From Psychrobacter lutiphocae DSM 21542 (lineage in GTDB: Bacteria; Pseudomonadota; Gammaproteobacteria; Pseudomonadales; Moraxellaceae), in the NCBI RefSeq assembly GCF_000382145.1, contig NZ_KB907623.1, positions 62,001 to 126,000 on the forward strand: 64,000 nucleotides of DNA, written 5' to 3'. Under the pieces are notes generated by a model that did no database searches, had not been told where the DNA came from, and saw nothing but the letters and a program-made list of their open reading frames with translations. The position numbers were made by a program, and so were the translations under genes. Positions 8,395 to 17,087 of this stretch are shown here, in pieces (position 1 is the first letter of the stretch; each line of letters begins with the position of its first letter).

Positions 8395-9258
8395 ATGAAT
8401 ATAAATGGAATTTTAGTGCCGATCGTGACTCCTTTTGATAACAACGGCAATGTTGATACGGCTGTTTTAACCACCATCGTGAATGCTTTCATTGAGAAAG
8501 GAGTGGCAGGTATTGTGGCATGTGGCACAACGGGTGAATATTACACATTTTCACCTGAAGAGCGCGAATTGGTTCTAACGACTATTGCAGAGGCTGTAAA
8601 AGGAAAGGTCACGCTAATGGCAGGCATTAATAGTCTTTCAACAGATCATTCTATTGAGCTTGCCGATCAGGCCAAACAGCTTGGTTATGACGGCTTAATG
8701 CTATCTGCGAACCCTTATAGCTTGCCGAGTCAAGATGGCGTTATTGCGCACTTCGAAAAAGTGGCAGATGCAAGTAGCTTGCCAATTATTATGTATAACT
8801 TTCCTGACAGAGTGGGTGTAAGCCTTGAATTTGACACCGTTGCTCATTTGGCAAAACATCCAAATATTGTCGGCATCAAAGAGAGTAGCGGCGACTTTAG
8901 CCATGCGCTTCGCATGATGCAAGCGAACTTCGAGAACTTTGAAGTGGTTTGTGGGTGTGATGATCAGCCAGTAGACTTCTTCTTTTGGGGATCGAAAAGT
9001 TGGATTGCTGGCGCAGCGAACGTTTTCCCTGAAGAGCAGGTGAAACTGTTTAATGCGGCTCAAGATGGCAATTGGGATCTAGCGAAGCAAATCATGAGTG
9101 ATATATATCCAGCGATTCATTCTATGGAATCAGGGAATTATAACCAAAAGGCTAAAGCAGGCTGTTTGAAGGGTACTGTGAATGTTGGCGATGTTCGCCT
9201 TCCATTGGTTGCAATGTCAAAAGAAGAAACTGATGAGTTCCTAAGCCTTCTGTCATAA
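8395..9258 (+). CDS. lhpC: 1-pyrroline-4-hydroxy-2-carboxylate deaminase (DapA family)
   Basis: A class I aldolase-fold enzyme that converts pyrroline-4-hydroxy-2-carboxylate to 2-oxoglutarate semialdehyde (2,5-dioxopentanoate) with release of ammonia. DHDPS/NAL superfamily features are present: GTTGEYYTFSPEER near 44-57, Y134 in YNFPDRVG, and the Schiff-base lysine K162 in GIKESSGD. At 287 aa it has standard family length. Chromosomal dapA is excluded as the best reading because of the hydroxyproline neighbours and the subgroup-like substrate loop. ATG 8395 follows AAGGAATTT. The gap to the previous gene is 96 bp and to the next 46 bp, consistent with one operon. Confidence 0.88.
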   Translation: MNINGILVPIVTPFDNNGNVDTAVLTTIVNAFIEKGVAGIVACGTTGEYYTFSPEERELVLTTIAEAVKGKVTLMAGINSLSTDHSIELADQAKQLGYDGLMLSANPYSLPSQDGVIAHFEKVADASSLPIIMYNFPDRVGVSLEFDTVAHLAKHPNIVGIKESSGDFSHALRMMQANFENFEVVCGCDDQPVDFFFWGSKSWIAGAANVFPEEQVKLFNAAQDGNWDLAKQIMSDIYPAIHSMESGNYNQKAKAGCLKGTVNVGDVRLPLVAMSKEETDEFLSLLS

Positions 9259-9304
9259 AGCTGGTAATAAAACACGTACTTTCATTTTATATAAGGATAT
9301 AGAA

Positions 9305-10789
9305 ATGACAAAAACAAAAGAGCAGGTTTTTGAACAAGCAAAAAAGCAGAGCTTATGGGCTGGACATTTAGTTGCATCTGAAAACATCTCTACAGAGGTA
9401 ATGGATAATTATAGCCCTATAGAAAACAGTGTTATTGGACAGATTGCCAAAGGCAATGAAAAAGATATCGACACTGCTGTTGAAGTGGCTAGAAACGCCT
9501 TTGAAAATGGTGCATGGAAGGCCTTATCACCATCTGAGCGCAAAGCTGTTATGAAGCGTTGGTGTGATTTGATGACTGAGCATCTAGAAGAGCTTGCTGC
9601 TTTAGATTGTGTTGATGCGGGTAAGCCCATCACGGAATGCTTAAATACAGATATGCCGGCGACTATCGAAACGTTTGAATGGTATGCCGAGGCTGCAGAT
9701 AAGGTGTTCGGGAAAATATCTCCCACAGGTTCTGATGCCTTAGGTTTGATTGTTGAAGAGCCGATAGGCGTAGTTGGTGTTGTGCTGCCATGGAATTTTC
9801 CTGCACAAATGTATGCGTGGAAAGTAGCGCCAGCGTTAATTAGTGGAAACTCAGTGATTGTTAAGCCAGCAGAGCTTACATCACTTTCAGCCTTCAGACT
9901 AACAGAACTGGCTTATGAGGCGGGAGTGCCTAGAGAAGCATTGCAATTGGTTTGTGGGCTAGGAGAAGATGTTGGTAGAGCATTAGGCCTACACAACGAT
10001 GTGGATATGGTTTCGTTCACTGGTTCAACAGAAGTGGGCCGTATGTTTTTACAGTATTCAGCACAAAGCAATTTAAAAGAGATTGTTTTAGAGTGTGGTG
10101 GTAAGAGTCCTCAAATCGTATTTGAGGATGCACTCATTAACGCAAATACAGTTGAGCACATCTTGTCAGCCGCTTTTTGGAATATGAGTGAAAACTGTAG
10201 CTGTGGATCACGATTATTGGTTCACTCCAGTCAAAAAGACAACCTGCTGTCTATGTTGAAGCAGGAGTTGAAAAACTGGAAGGTGGGATCGCCTTATGAT
10301 GTCGATGTTTCGATTGGGCCGATGATTGAGGAAACACATTTCAATAAAGTAGTGAGTCACCTGAATACTGCTAAAGAGCAAGGTGCTACCTTGATCGCAG
10401 GCGGGCAGATTAAACAAGATATCGGTAGTGGCTGGTATGTAGAACCAACGATCTTTGATGATGTTAGCGCTGATATGACTTTGTTCCAAGAGGAAGTTTT
10501 TGGACCAATATTAGCTGTTACTACTTTTGAAACAGAAGAGCAGGCCATCGAGTTGGCCAACCAAACAAAGTACGGACTAGCCGCTTCATTCTATACGCAG
10601 AACATTCATAGAGCGTATCGCGTGGCATCTGCTATTAAAGCGGGAACAGTGTCAATTAATGGCTTCTCAGAAGGGGATATTACTACGCCTTTTGGTGGGT
10701 ATAAGCAGTCAGGTTTTGGTGGACGTGATAATGGACTAGAAGCGTTATCACAATACACGCAAACCAAGACAATTTGGTTGGTTAACTAG
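9305..10789 (+). CDS. Aldehyde dehydrogenase, probable 2-oxoglutarate-semialdehyde dehydrogenase
   Basis: An NAD(P)-dependent aldehyde dehydrogenase of 494 aa. Landmarks are PWNFP (cofactor/aldehyde loop), FTGSTEVGR (about 238-246), the general base E263 in LECGGKSP and the catalytic C298 in SENCSCGSR, with the C-terminal PFGGYKQSGFGGRDNG. As the last enzyme in the hydroxyproline set it would oxidise 2-oxoglutarate semialdehyde to 2-oxoglutarate for the TCA cycle. Sequence style alone is close to the betaine-aldehyde / gamma-glutamyl-aminobutyraldehyde group, so the substrate comes from context. AAGGATAT precedes the ATG. Confidence 0.85.
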   Translation: MTKTKEQVFEQAKKQSLWAGHLVASENISTEVMDNYSPIENSVIGQIAKGNEKDIDTAVEVARNAFENGAWKALSPSERKAVMKRWCDLMTEHLEELAALDCVDAGKPITECLNTDMPATIETFEWYAEAADKVFGKISPTGSDALGLIVEEPIGVVGVVLPWNFPAQMYAWKVAPALISGNSVIVKPAELTSLSAFRLTELAYEAGVPREALQLVCGLGEDVGRALGLHNDVDMVSFTGSTEVGRMFLQYSAQSNLKEIVLECGGKSPQIVFEDALINANTVEHILSAAFWNMSENCSCGSRLLVHSSQKDNLLSMLKQELKNWKVGSPYDVDVSIGPMIEETHFNKVVSHLNTAKEQGATLIAGGQIKQDIGSGWYVEPTIFDDVSADMTLFQEEVFGPILAVTTFETEEQAIELANQTKYGLAASFYTQNIHRAYRVASAIKAGTVSINGFSEGDITTPFGGYKQSGFGGRDNGLEALSQYTQTKTIWLVN

Positions 10790-10878
10790 ATTAAAGACTA
10801 TGAGAGATCAATACTTGTAGTTCTACTATTATCTTATTAATCACAGCGTTATAGATCAACTAACAAGGAAGTTTAGTT

Positions 10879-12333
10879 ATGGAAAATATTATTAATGCTA
10901 TTGTTGGGTATATATGGAGTGACGCCTTAGTTTACCTCGCTCTAGGAGTGGGTGTCTATTTTACAATTATGACTCGAGGGGTTCAGTTCCGATATTTTAA
11001 GGAAATGATTAATCTTTTATTCGATAAAGATAACTCTAAAGAAGGGATTAGTTCATTCCAAGCATTCTGTATGTCCTTATCAGGACGTATTGGTGTCGGT
11101 AATATTGCAGGTGTGGCAACCGCAATCGCTGCAGGTGGCCCAGGCGCTGTATTGTGGATGATTATCATGGGACTGCTTGGCGGTGCCAGTGCTTTTGTTG
11201 AGTCTACTCTTGCACAGGTTTATAAGCACAGTGTAGATGACCAGTATCGAGGTGGCTCACCGTTTTATATTGAAAGAGGTCTGAAGCTCAAGCCTTTTGC
11301 GATTTTAGTGGCCGTTGTGACTTGTTTGTCCTATGGTGTTTTGGTTCCGGGTGTTCAAGCAAATACCATTGCTGACTCTTTCCAAACAGCATTCAATATT
11401 CCACCAAGCATAACTGGTCTACTTATTGTTGTGCTACTAAGTATTATCATTTTCGGTGGTGTAAAAAGAATAGCAAGCTTTGCCGGCAAGGTAGTCCCTC
11501 TGATGGCTATTGGCTATATTGGCTTGATGGCTATTGTCCTACTGTTTAACCTAGCCAATATCCCCTCTATGTTAATGCTAATCATCAAAAGTGCATTTGG
11601 AATGGATGCGGTATTTGGTGGTATTGTTGGTACGGCTGTTTCTTGGGGTGTTAGACGCGCTGTGTTTTCAAACGTTGCGGGTGCTGGTGAAGCGACATTC
11701 AGTTCAGCGGCAGCAGAGGTTTCTCATCCAGCAAAACAGGGTCTTGTTCAAGGTTTTTCAATTTATGTAGACACTGTATTGGTTTGTACAGCTACTGCTC
11801 TGATGATACTGTCGACTGGCATGTATAATGTAATCACGCCAGAAGGTGTGACTTTGGTTGAGAACATGCCTGGAATTGCGGCAGGTACTGCATATACTCA
11901 GGCGGCTGTCTCTACTGTTTTTGGTTCGTATGGTAGTGGTTTTGTGGCGTTAGCAATTTTCTTATTCGCCTTCACTTGTTTGATTGCTTACTACTATATT
12001 GCAGAAACGACACTGGTATACTTGGACAATAAGCTTCGTTATCCTATTCTAAAACCCCTTCTGAAAATTGTTTTCTTAATTGTGTGCTTCTCAGGCAGTA
12101 TTCAGTCTATTGGCATGATGTGGGCGTTGGGGGATATTGGGTTTGGTAGTATGTGTTACTTAAACTTCGTTGCGATTGTGCTATTAAGTAAAGTGGCATT
12201 TAAAGTACTTAAGGACTACGACGAGCAAATGAAGCAAGGCCTAAATCCGGTGTTTGATCCTAGAAAAGCGGGTGTTGAGAATGCCGAATTTTGGATTAAA
12301 TATAGCGATACATTTGGGCATAAGGATAAGTAA
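10879..12333 (+). CDS. AGCS-family sodium:amino-acid symporter, probable hydroxyproline uptake
   Basis: An inner-membrane sodium-coupled amino-acid transporter of 484 aa. Family motifs are present: SFQAFCMSLSGRIGVGNIAGVATAIAAGGPGA-type text in the first third, and VFSNVAGAGEATFSSAAA in the middle. About ten or eleven hydrophobic segments are visible. Most family members carry alanine or glycine; here its position as the last co-directional gene of the hydroxyproline cluster suggests hydroxyproline or proline. A canonical AAGGAAG ribosome site precedes ATG 10879. A second, clearly different paralogue lies at 51831-53381. Confidence 0.87.
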   Translation: MENIINAIVGYIWSDALVYLALGVGVYFTIMTRGVQFRYFKEMINLLFDKDNSKEGISSFQAFCMSLSGRIGVGNIAGVATAIAAGGPGAVLWMIIMGLLGGASAFVESTLAQVYKHSVDDQYRGGSPFYIERGLKLKPFAILVAVVTCLSYGVLVPGVQANTIADSFQTAFNIPPSITGLLIVVLLSIIIFGGVKRIASFAGKVVPLMAIGYIGLMAIVLLFNLANIPSMLMLIIKSAFGMDAVFGGIVGTAVSWGVRRAVFSNVAGAGEATFSSAAAEVSHPAKQGLVQGFSIYVDTVLVCTATALMILSTGMYNVITPEGVTLVENMPGIAAGTAYTQAAVSTVFGSYGSGFVALAIFLFAFTCLIAYYYIAETTLVYLDNKLRYPILKPLLKIVFLIVCFSGSIQSIGMMWALGDIGFGSMCYLNFVAIVLLSKVAFKVLKDYDEQMKQGLNPVFDPRKAGVENAEFWIKYSDTFGHKDK

Positions 12334-12359
12334 ACATCCACGTATTGATGTAGTTTTTT
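12334..12359 (+). terminator. Weak terminator-like hairpin after AGCS gene
   Basis: A 5-bp stem ACATC / GATGT with an 8-nt loop followed by six Ts comes directly after the stop codon. The stem is short, so this is tentative. Confidence 0.35.
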
Positions 12360-12376
12360 AATGATCCTTGCATCTT

Positions 12377-12496
12377 ATACCTATTCTATAAAATAACCTA
12401 TCTTCGTCAGACTCATTGAACCTACTATTGTAGCGTTTGCACTCGTGTAGCGTTTGCACTCGCCTTCCTCGATAGGTTTATTTCTAGATTTGGTAT
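12377..12496. repeat. Dispersed repeat family A, copy 1
   Basis: Starts ATACCT and ends ATTTGGTAT, so its ends form an imperfect inverted repeat (ATACC...GGTAT with related flanks). The core shares AACCTATCTT, GTAGCGTTTGCACTCG and CCTCGATA with copies at 31628-31731 and 46568-46671. This copy is longer because GTAGCGTTTGCACTCGT is duplicated in tandem near 12431-12465. No open frame; probably a miniature non-autonomous element. Confidence 0.85.
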
Positions 12497-12540
12497 TATA
12501 GGGGTATTAAAAAATAATATCGTAAAATAGCAGGCAAAGA

Positions 12541-12572
12541 AAAAGGCTTCCAATTGCTTGGAAGCCTTTTTT
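12541..12572 (-). terminator. Terminator of the tRNA-Cys/tRNA-Leu transcript
   Basis: A perfect 11-bp stem AAGGCTTCCAA / TTGGAAGCCTT with a TTGC loop, T-rich on both sides. It lies just beyond the 3' end of tRNA-Leu on the minus strand and could also work for plus-strand transcripts. Confidence 0.8.
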
Positions 12573-12594
12573 CTGTTTTCATCGTTCTATATAA

Positions 12595-12681
12595 TGGTAC
12601 CCGGAGCCGGACTTGAACCGGCACGATCTTGCGATCGAGGGATTTTAAATCCCTTGTGTCTACCAATTTCACCACCCGGGC
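12595..12681 (-). tRNA. tRNA-Leu (anticodon TAA)
   Basis: The 87-nt minus-strand gene starts GCCCGGGTGG and ends TCCGGGTACCA, with CCA encoded. The anticodon arm AGGGA-TTTAAAA-TCCCT gives anticodon TAA, the T arm contains GTTCAAGTC, and a long variable arm (CGATCGCAAGATCG) marks a class II leucine tRNA. It is probably co-transcribed with the tRNA-Cys about 130 bp upstream on the same strand. Confidence 0.96.
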
Positions 12682-12814
12682 AAAACTTTTTAATTTTTAA
12701 TCTTTTATAAGTAAGTTCTTGGTAGTGAACTCGTTAAGTGCGCGTATATTAGCATAAAAATAATATTCGTCAACACTTTTTTTCTTTAATTTATAAAACG
12801 CCTAAGCGTAAATT

Positions 12815-12888
12815 TGGAGGCTGAGGTCGGAATCGAACCGGCGTCCACGGATTTGCAATCCGCTGCATAACCACTCTGCCACCCAGCC
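12815..12888 (-). tRNA. tRNA-Cys (anticodon GCA)
   Basis: The 74-nt minus-strand gene starts GGCTGGGTGG and ends TCAGCCTCCA with CCA encoded. The anticodon arm CGGATTGCAAATCCG has GCA, and the T loop is GTTCGATTC. It lies upstream of tRNA-Leu on the same strand and diverges from folD. Confidence 0.96.
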
Positions 12889-13142
12889 ATTTGAGGTCAA
12901 CTATAATAACAAATAAAAATTAAAATACAAGCCATATTGGCAATATATTTCAAATTTATCTGCCAAACCGCTAAAAATTGAGCAAAAAGTCGCATTTTGA
13001 CAGTAAGCGACTCGGATTATTGGTGCGTCATGGGGTACAATATAGCCACCGATACTGGATATTATAATCCTATTATTGATTATTCCCTTTAACACCTTTT
13101 TAGAATTTAAATATTTAGATTTTAAACATGATGGAGTCCAAT

Positions 13143-14009
13143 ATGTCAGATGCTTCAGCAGTACTGCTTGATGGTAAGGCGCTTGCCAAACAAATCGAAC
13201 AAGACTTAAGCCAGCGCGTGGCGACCTTGATTGAAAAGACAGGGCGTACCCCGATTTTGGCAACGATTTTGGTCGGTGATGATCCTGCCTCAGCCACTTA
13301 TGTACGCATGAAGGGCAATGCCTGTAAGCGTGTGGGTATGGAGTCAATTAAGGTTGAGATGCCAGCGAGCACCACGACGGATGAGCTGTTGGCCAAGATT
13401 GATGAGTTGAATAACAACCCAGATGTGCATGGCATCTTGTTACAGCATCCTGTGCCTGCACAAATTGATGAGCGTGCGTGCTTTGATGCCATTGATTTAA
13501 ACAAAGACGTGGATGGCGTGACTTCATTAGGCTTTGGACGTATGAGTATGGGTGAGCCAGCGTATGGCTCGTGCACACCACAAGGCATCATGCACCTGCT
13601 TGAGCATTACGGCATTGCGCTTGAAGGTAAGCATGCGGTGGTGGTCGGTCGTAGTGCCATTTTGGGCAAGCCGATGGCGCAAATGTTGTTAAATGCCAAC
13701 TGCACAGTGACGACTTGCCACTCACGTACTCAAAACTTAGCTGAGCATGTGGGCCGTGCAGATATTATTGTGGGTGCGGTCGGTGTGCCTGAGTTGATCA
13801 AAAAAGACTGGATTAAGTCTGGTGCTGTGGTGGTGGATGCTGGTTTTCATCCAAGAGATGGTGGCGGTGTCGGTGATGTTGAGCTGACCGGTATTGAGTC
13901 GATCGCCTCAGCTTATACGCCTGTACCTGGTGGTGTGGGTCCGATGACGATTAACACCTTGATTCGCCAAACCGTTGAAGCTGCCGAGCAGGCTGCTGAA
14001 TTAAGTTAG
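13143..14009 (+). CDS. folD: Bifunctional methylenetetrahydrofolate dehydrogenase / methenyltetrahydrofolate cyclohydrolase
   Basis: A cytosolic one-carbon enzyme interconverting 5,10-methylene- and 10-formyl-tetrahydrofolate with NADP. The first signature is [20 protein letters not shown], including Y51 and the catalytic lysine K55 (YVRMK); the second is [10 protein letters not shown] near the C-terminus, and the NADP-binding [12 protein letters not shown] lies in the middle. ATG 13143 is preferred over ATG 13128 because GGAG at 13133-13136 precedes it at good spacing; this gives 288 aa, the normal length. Monocistronic, with a strong terminator at 14063. Confidence 0.95.
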   Translation: MSDASAVLLDGKALAKQIEQDLSQRVATLIEKTGRTPILATILVGDDPASATYVRMKGNACKRVGMESIKVEMPASTTTDELLAKIDELNNNPDVHGILLQHPVPAQIDERACFDAIDLNKDVDGVTSLGFGRMSMGEPAYGSCTPQGIMHLLEHYGIALEGKHAVVVGRSAILGKPMAQMLLNANCTVTTCHSRTQNLAEHVGRADIIVGAVGVPELIKKDWIKSGAVVVDAGFHPRDGGGVGDVELTGIESIASAYTPVPGGVGPMTINTLIRQTVEAAEQAAELS

Positions 14010-14062
14010 CTGGTTTGCCTATCCTATTTTACTTATTATGTTGAGCGTGGAGGCTATCTTGG

Positions 14063-14088
14063 GCGTGTAGCTACACGCTCTTTTTTTT
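14063..14088 (+). terminator. Terminator after folD
   Basis: A perfect palindrome GCGTGTAGCTACACGC is followed by CTC and a run of eight to nine Ts. Confidence 0.85.
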
Positions 14089-14201
14089 ACTTCTGACTTA
14101 ACGGTCGCCAAAAAATAAAGACAACTCATATAGTTAACTGCTTATATAAAGTTAACGCTTTGAGCGATTTTAGGTTTTAAAAGTGAGAAATGGAGGTAGG
14201 T

Positions 14202-14708
14202 ATGCAGCCAAAAAGTGATTGGGATAGCAACATTCAGGCATTGGGTGAGTTATTGGTCGATGTTAGCCATTATATTGCATTATTGGTCATCGGTTTTGTG
14301 GTGGTATGGGCCGCAGGGACAGAGTTTGTCGGTATTATTCAAAATGGTAAGGCAGCATTAAAAGATATTTTAATGCTGTTTATTTATTTAGAGCTGTTGG
14401 CGATGATTGGGATTTATTTTAAAACGCATCGTTTGCCAGTACAGTTCTTGATTTATATTGCTATTACCGCTTTATCACGCCACTTGGTGGTTGATGTACA
14501 AGCAGTGTCTGAGACCTTTCATTTATGGTTGCTAGTTACCATTACTGTTTCTATATTTATACTAAGTTTGGCTGTATTTGTGCTGACTTGGACTGCTAAT
14601 TTGTATGGCAGCCCTGAAGATAGTAATGTATTGCATAAACATCAAAAAAAACCACTATCTAAGCCAGAGAAAGTGATGAAACCAGATGTGGAAGTAAAAA
14701 AAGAATAA
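14202..14708 (+). CDS. psiE: PsiE-family inner-membrane protein
   Basis: A 168-aa protein with four predicted membrane segments (about residues 25-50, 60-80, 85-105 and 115-140) and a lysine-rich hydrophilic C-terminal tail. ALSRHLVVDV and the overall layout match the phosphate-starvation-inducible PsiE family, whose biochemical role is unknown. ATG 14202 is chosen because GGAGG at 14192-14196 is an optimal ribosome site; the frame also contains an ATG at 14190. No Pho box was identified upstream by eye. It is transcribed toward the convergent corA gene. Confidence 0.78.
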   Translation: MQPKSDWDSNIQALGELLVDVSHYIALLVIGFVVVWAAGTEFVGIIQNGKAALKDILMLFIYLELLAMIGIYFKTHRLPVQFLIYIAITALSRHLVVDVQAVSETFHLWLLVTITVSIFILSLAVFVLTWTANLYGSPEDSNVLHKHQKKPLSKPEKVMKPDVEVKKE

Positions 14709-14788
14709 AATAAAGAAGTCTAGGGCGTGTCTTCGTTTTGAAAATGGTGATAACTATGTTGACAAACACCGAAAATCAGGAGTTATCA

Positions 14789-16060
14789 TTATAGCCAGCC
14801 TGACTTTTTAAATTGACGGTATAAAATTGCACAGGTTGTAAAAATAGCCCCTAAAATTACAAAATAAGCATATTCATAGTGCAACTCTGGCATAAAGTCA
14901 AAGTTCATGCCATATATGCCAGCTACTGCTGTTGGTACTGCCAAGATACCTGCCCAAGCAGCCAGCTTGCGAACTACCTCGTTTTGCCCCATATTGACCA
15001 CTGCCAAATAGGTATCCATGGCGACACTGAGCATCTCATTGAGCCCGTTTACCGCATCTAGTGCTCGTAGCAGATGATCGTTGACATCGCGGAAGTACGG
15101 CTTGGCTGCATTTGGAAAGGTAGAAACTAGGTCGTCTTTTTTATGATTGATAAAAAAGTTACAAACATCTTGCACAGGCAACATCACGGCACGCATATGT
15201 ACCAGTTGTGATTTGAGCTTATATAAGCTCTTTAATGTGTCTTGACTGAAGGTGTAGGAGAAGATATTACGCTCTTGCTCACGCAGATACTCACCTAAGC
15301 TGTCGGTGATCGGTAAGTAGCTGTCAACCACATAATCGAGTACGGCATGCAATACAAATACAGGGCCCATTGCCATTTTTTCAGGGCGGCGGTGGCAATA
15401 AGCACGGACAGGAGCGTAGGAGTTTGAAGCACCCGTACGGATGGTGATGATGTAGTTATTTCCCATAAACATCGAAGTGGTGCCATAGTGAATTTTGTTG
15501 TTGGACAAAAAGGCGGTACGTACGACCACGAAAATGGCGTTGTTGCCATAGTTTTCGATTTTGGCACGTTGATTTTCATTAAAGGCATCTTCTAATGCCA
15601 GTTCGTGGATATCGAAAGCTTTTTGTACGGTTTGTACGGTTTCCATGCTGGGGTCATATAGACCTAACCAGATAAAGTGGCTTTTATTAGTTAGAGTGCG
15701 ACTAACAGCATCTAGGCCAATTTTCTCTACAAACTCTCCAGTTTTGCGTGAATAAACACAGCAATTAACCACCTCGTTAATTCCAGAGTGTTCAAAGTCT
15801 TCAATACGCTCGGCATCTGGGTCATAGACGGCCATGGTGGAGGAGATGATCTCTTTGGCAGCTTTAGGATCTAGCAATCGAGTATAATCATCATAAATAT
15901 CGCCAGTCATTTTTGGTTGTTTATTTGCTTTACGTTTTAATTTGCTTGGAATTATCAGCCTTCTTTTGGTTTTTTGGCTTTTTGTATTTTCTGCTGATGT
16001 TGGTGTTGCTAGCATTGGCGTTGAGAGGCGTTGGTCTTTGTTATTATTTGCTGTGGTCAT
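14789..16060 (-). CDS. corA: CorA-family magnesium/cobalt transporter
   Basis: A divalent-cation channel of the inner membrane. The signature YGMNF lies near residues 383-387 at the end of the first of two C-terminal membrane helices, and MPEL follows in the connecting loop. A long cytoplasmic domain with helical segments occupies residues 60-360. The N-terminal 50 residues are lysine, threonine and proline rich and longer than usual, so translation may start at the internal ATG of MTGDIYDDY. The last residues (KKSGWL) form the expected positively charged tail. It stands alone, convergent with psiE. Confidence 0.9.
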   Translation of the reverse strand: MTTANNNKDQRLSTPMLATPTSAENTKSQKTKRRLIIPSKLKRKANKQPKMTGDIYDDYTRLLDPKAAKEIISSTMAVYDPDAERIEDFEHSGINEVVNCCVYSRKTGEFVEKIGLDAVSRTLTNKSHFIWLGLYDPSMETVQTVQKAFDIHELALEDAFNENQRAKIENYGNNAIFVVVRTAFLSNNKIHYGTTSMFMGNNYIITIRTGASNSYAPVRAYCHRRPEKMAMGPVFVLHAVLDYVVDSYLPITDSLGEYLREQERNIFSYTFSQDTLKSLYKLKSQLVHMRAVMLPVQDVCNFFINHKKDDLVSTFPNAAKPYFRDVNDHLLRALDAVNGLNEMLSVAMDTYLAVVNMGQNEVVRKLAAWAGILAVPTAVAGIYGMNFDFMPELHYEYAYFVILGAIFTTCAILYRQFKKSGWL

Positions 16061-16110
16061 GATGTTTTCACAATTGATGGAATATAAATAAATCTTAGGG
16101 CTTTAGGTGC

Positions 16111-16497
16111 TTAAAGCGCATATCGTTGTAAGGTATCGATATCGACTAGCTCAAGCAGACTTTCATGACAAGCGGTGAGTTTAATCTTAGGGGCAACACC
16201 GTGATCTAACGCATCTAACCAGCGTAGCGCACAAACACACCAGTAATCACCTGGTTTTAAGCCAGGGAAGCCAAATTGTGGTACAGAGGTGACGAGGTCA
16301 TTTCCAGTTTTTACCGAAAAGTTTAAAAACTCACTGGTCATTTTTGCACAGACGGTATGCAGGCCAACATCTTGTGGTCCAGTATGACAAAATCCATTGC
16401 GATAATAGCCAGTGATCGGATCAAAACAGCAACTGGCCAGCTCTGTGCCAAGTACATTACGTTGATTTAAACTAGGGTTTGGGTGGCGTGATGACAT
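16111..16497 (-). CDS. DUF2237 family protein
   Basis: A 128-aa cytosolic protein with the family's conserved features: NVLGTELASCCFDPITGYYRNGFC, then GPQDVGLHTVCA, and PGDYWCVCALRW. The conserved cysteines and aromatic residues suggest a compact folded domain, but no function is established. It lies 50 bp upstream of corA on the same strand, so both may be on one transcript. Confidence 0.85.
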   Translation of the reverse strand: MSSRHPNPSLNQRNVLGTELASCCFDPITGYYRNGFCHTGPQDVGLHTVCAKMTSEFLNFSVKTGNDLVTSVPQFGFPGLKPGDYWCVCALRWLDALDHGVAPKIKLTACHESLLELVDIDTLQRYAL

Positions 16498-16679
16498 AAA
16501 TCAGATCTCTTGGTAACAGTTGAGTTTTTCAGGAAATACAAGAATATGGCTGTGACTATATTAGTCCGTTGAGCTATATAACATAACCCTGAACCTAAAA
16601 TGAAATGGTAACATATCTTATCGATCAAGGCTCAATTCGCTTACGATGCATTGCGCTGTTGTTTGCTCTGTCTTTTCTT

Positions 16680-16830
16680 TAGGACTTACGTACGAGTAGA
16701 TATTATGGCAACTGCTAATCATTTATGAGTCCTATGAAGGTAGAGTCAGACGCTCCATAAATAATAATCAATCGCTTTTAAAGCCTTGAAGTCGTATTCT
16801 TGCGTAAGTCCTATTCTTGCGTAAGTCCTA
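16680..16830. repeat. MITE family B, copy 1, with duplicated right end
   Basis: Inverted ends GGACTTACGTACG and GCGTAAGTCC are flanked by TA on each side, as expected for TA-targeting IS630/mariner-type elements. The body is nearly identical to 30952-31085 (shared GAAGGTAGAGTCAGACGCTC and CTTTTAAAGCCTTGAA). The core element is 16680-16813; the last 17 bp (TTCTTGCGTAAGTCCTA) are repeated in tandem at 16814-16830. Apart from this and the hisZ promoter, the 590-bp gap 16498-17087 shows nothing else recognisable. Confidence 0.85.
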
Positions 16831-17030
16831 TTCTTATAATTTTTTCGATGATGGGGTTGTAGGCGTGATCATTTTTGATAAAATTCAAGTGTTTCTCTAG
16901 GCGAACGTGGATAGCTATGCTAGACTAAAAAGGTTGTGCTGTTCATTTAATTATTTTGTAAGCTTTCACGATATTGTAAGCTTATAATTTTTAACATACC
17001 GTACTAATTACTTACACTTTAACTAACGAT

Positions 17031-17058
17031 TTGGTCATGACTTAGAAATCTGTATAAT
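17031..17058 (+). promoter_or_regulatory. Probable sigma-70 promoter of hisZ
   Basis: TTGGTC at 17031-17036 and a perfect TATAAT at 17053-17058 are 16 bp apart. The -10 box ends 29 bp before the GTG start of hisZ. Confidence 0.5.
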
Positions 17059-17087
17059 GAGATGTCACTACCAAACAAGGATTACTT

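Noticed and set aside
8395-9258. Dihydrodipicolinate synthase (dapA) for lysine synthesis
   Set aside because: The neighbours form a hydroxyproline pathway in which a DapA-like deaminase is expected; sequence alone could not exclude it.
12595-12888. Attachment site of an integrated element at the tRNAs
   Set aside because: No integrase gene and no direct repeat of a tRNA 3' end was seen nearby, although the hydroxyproline island ends here.
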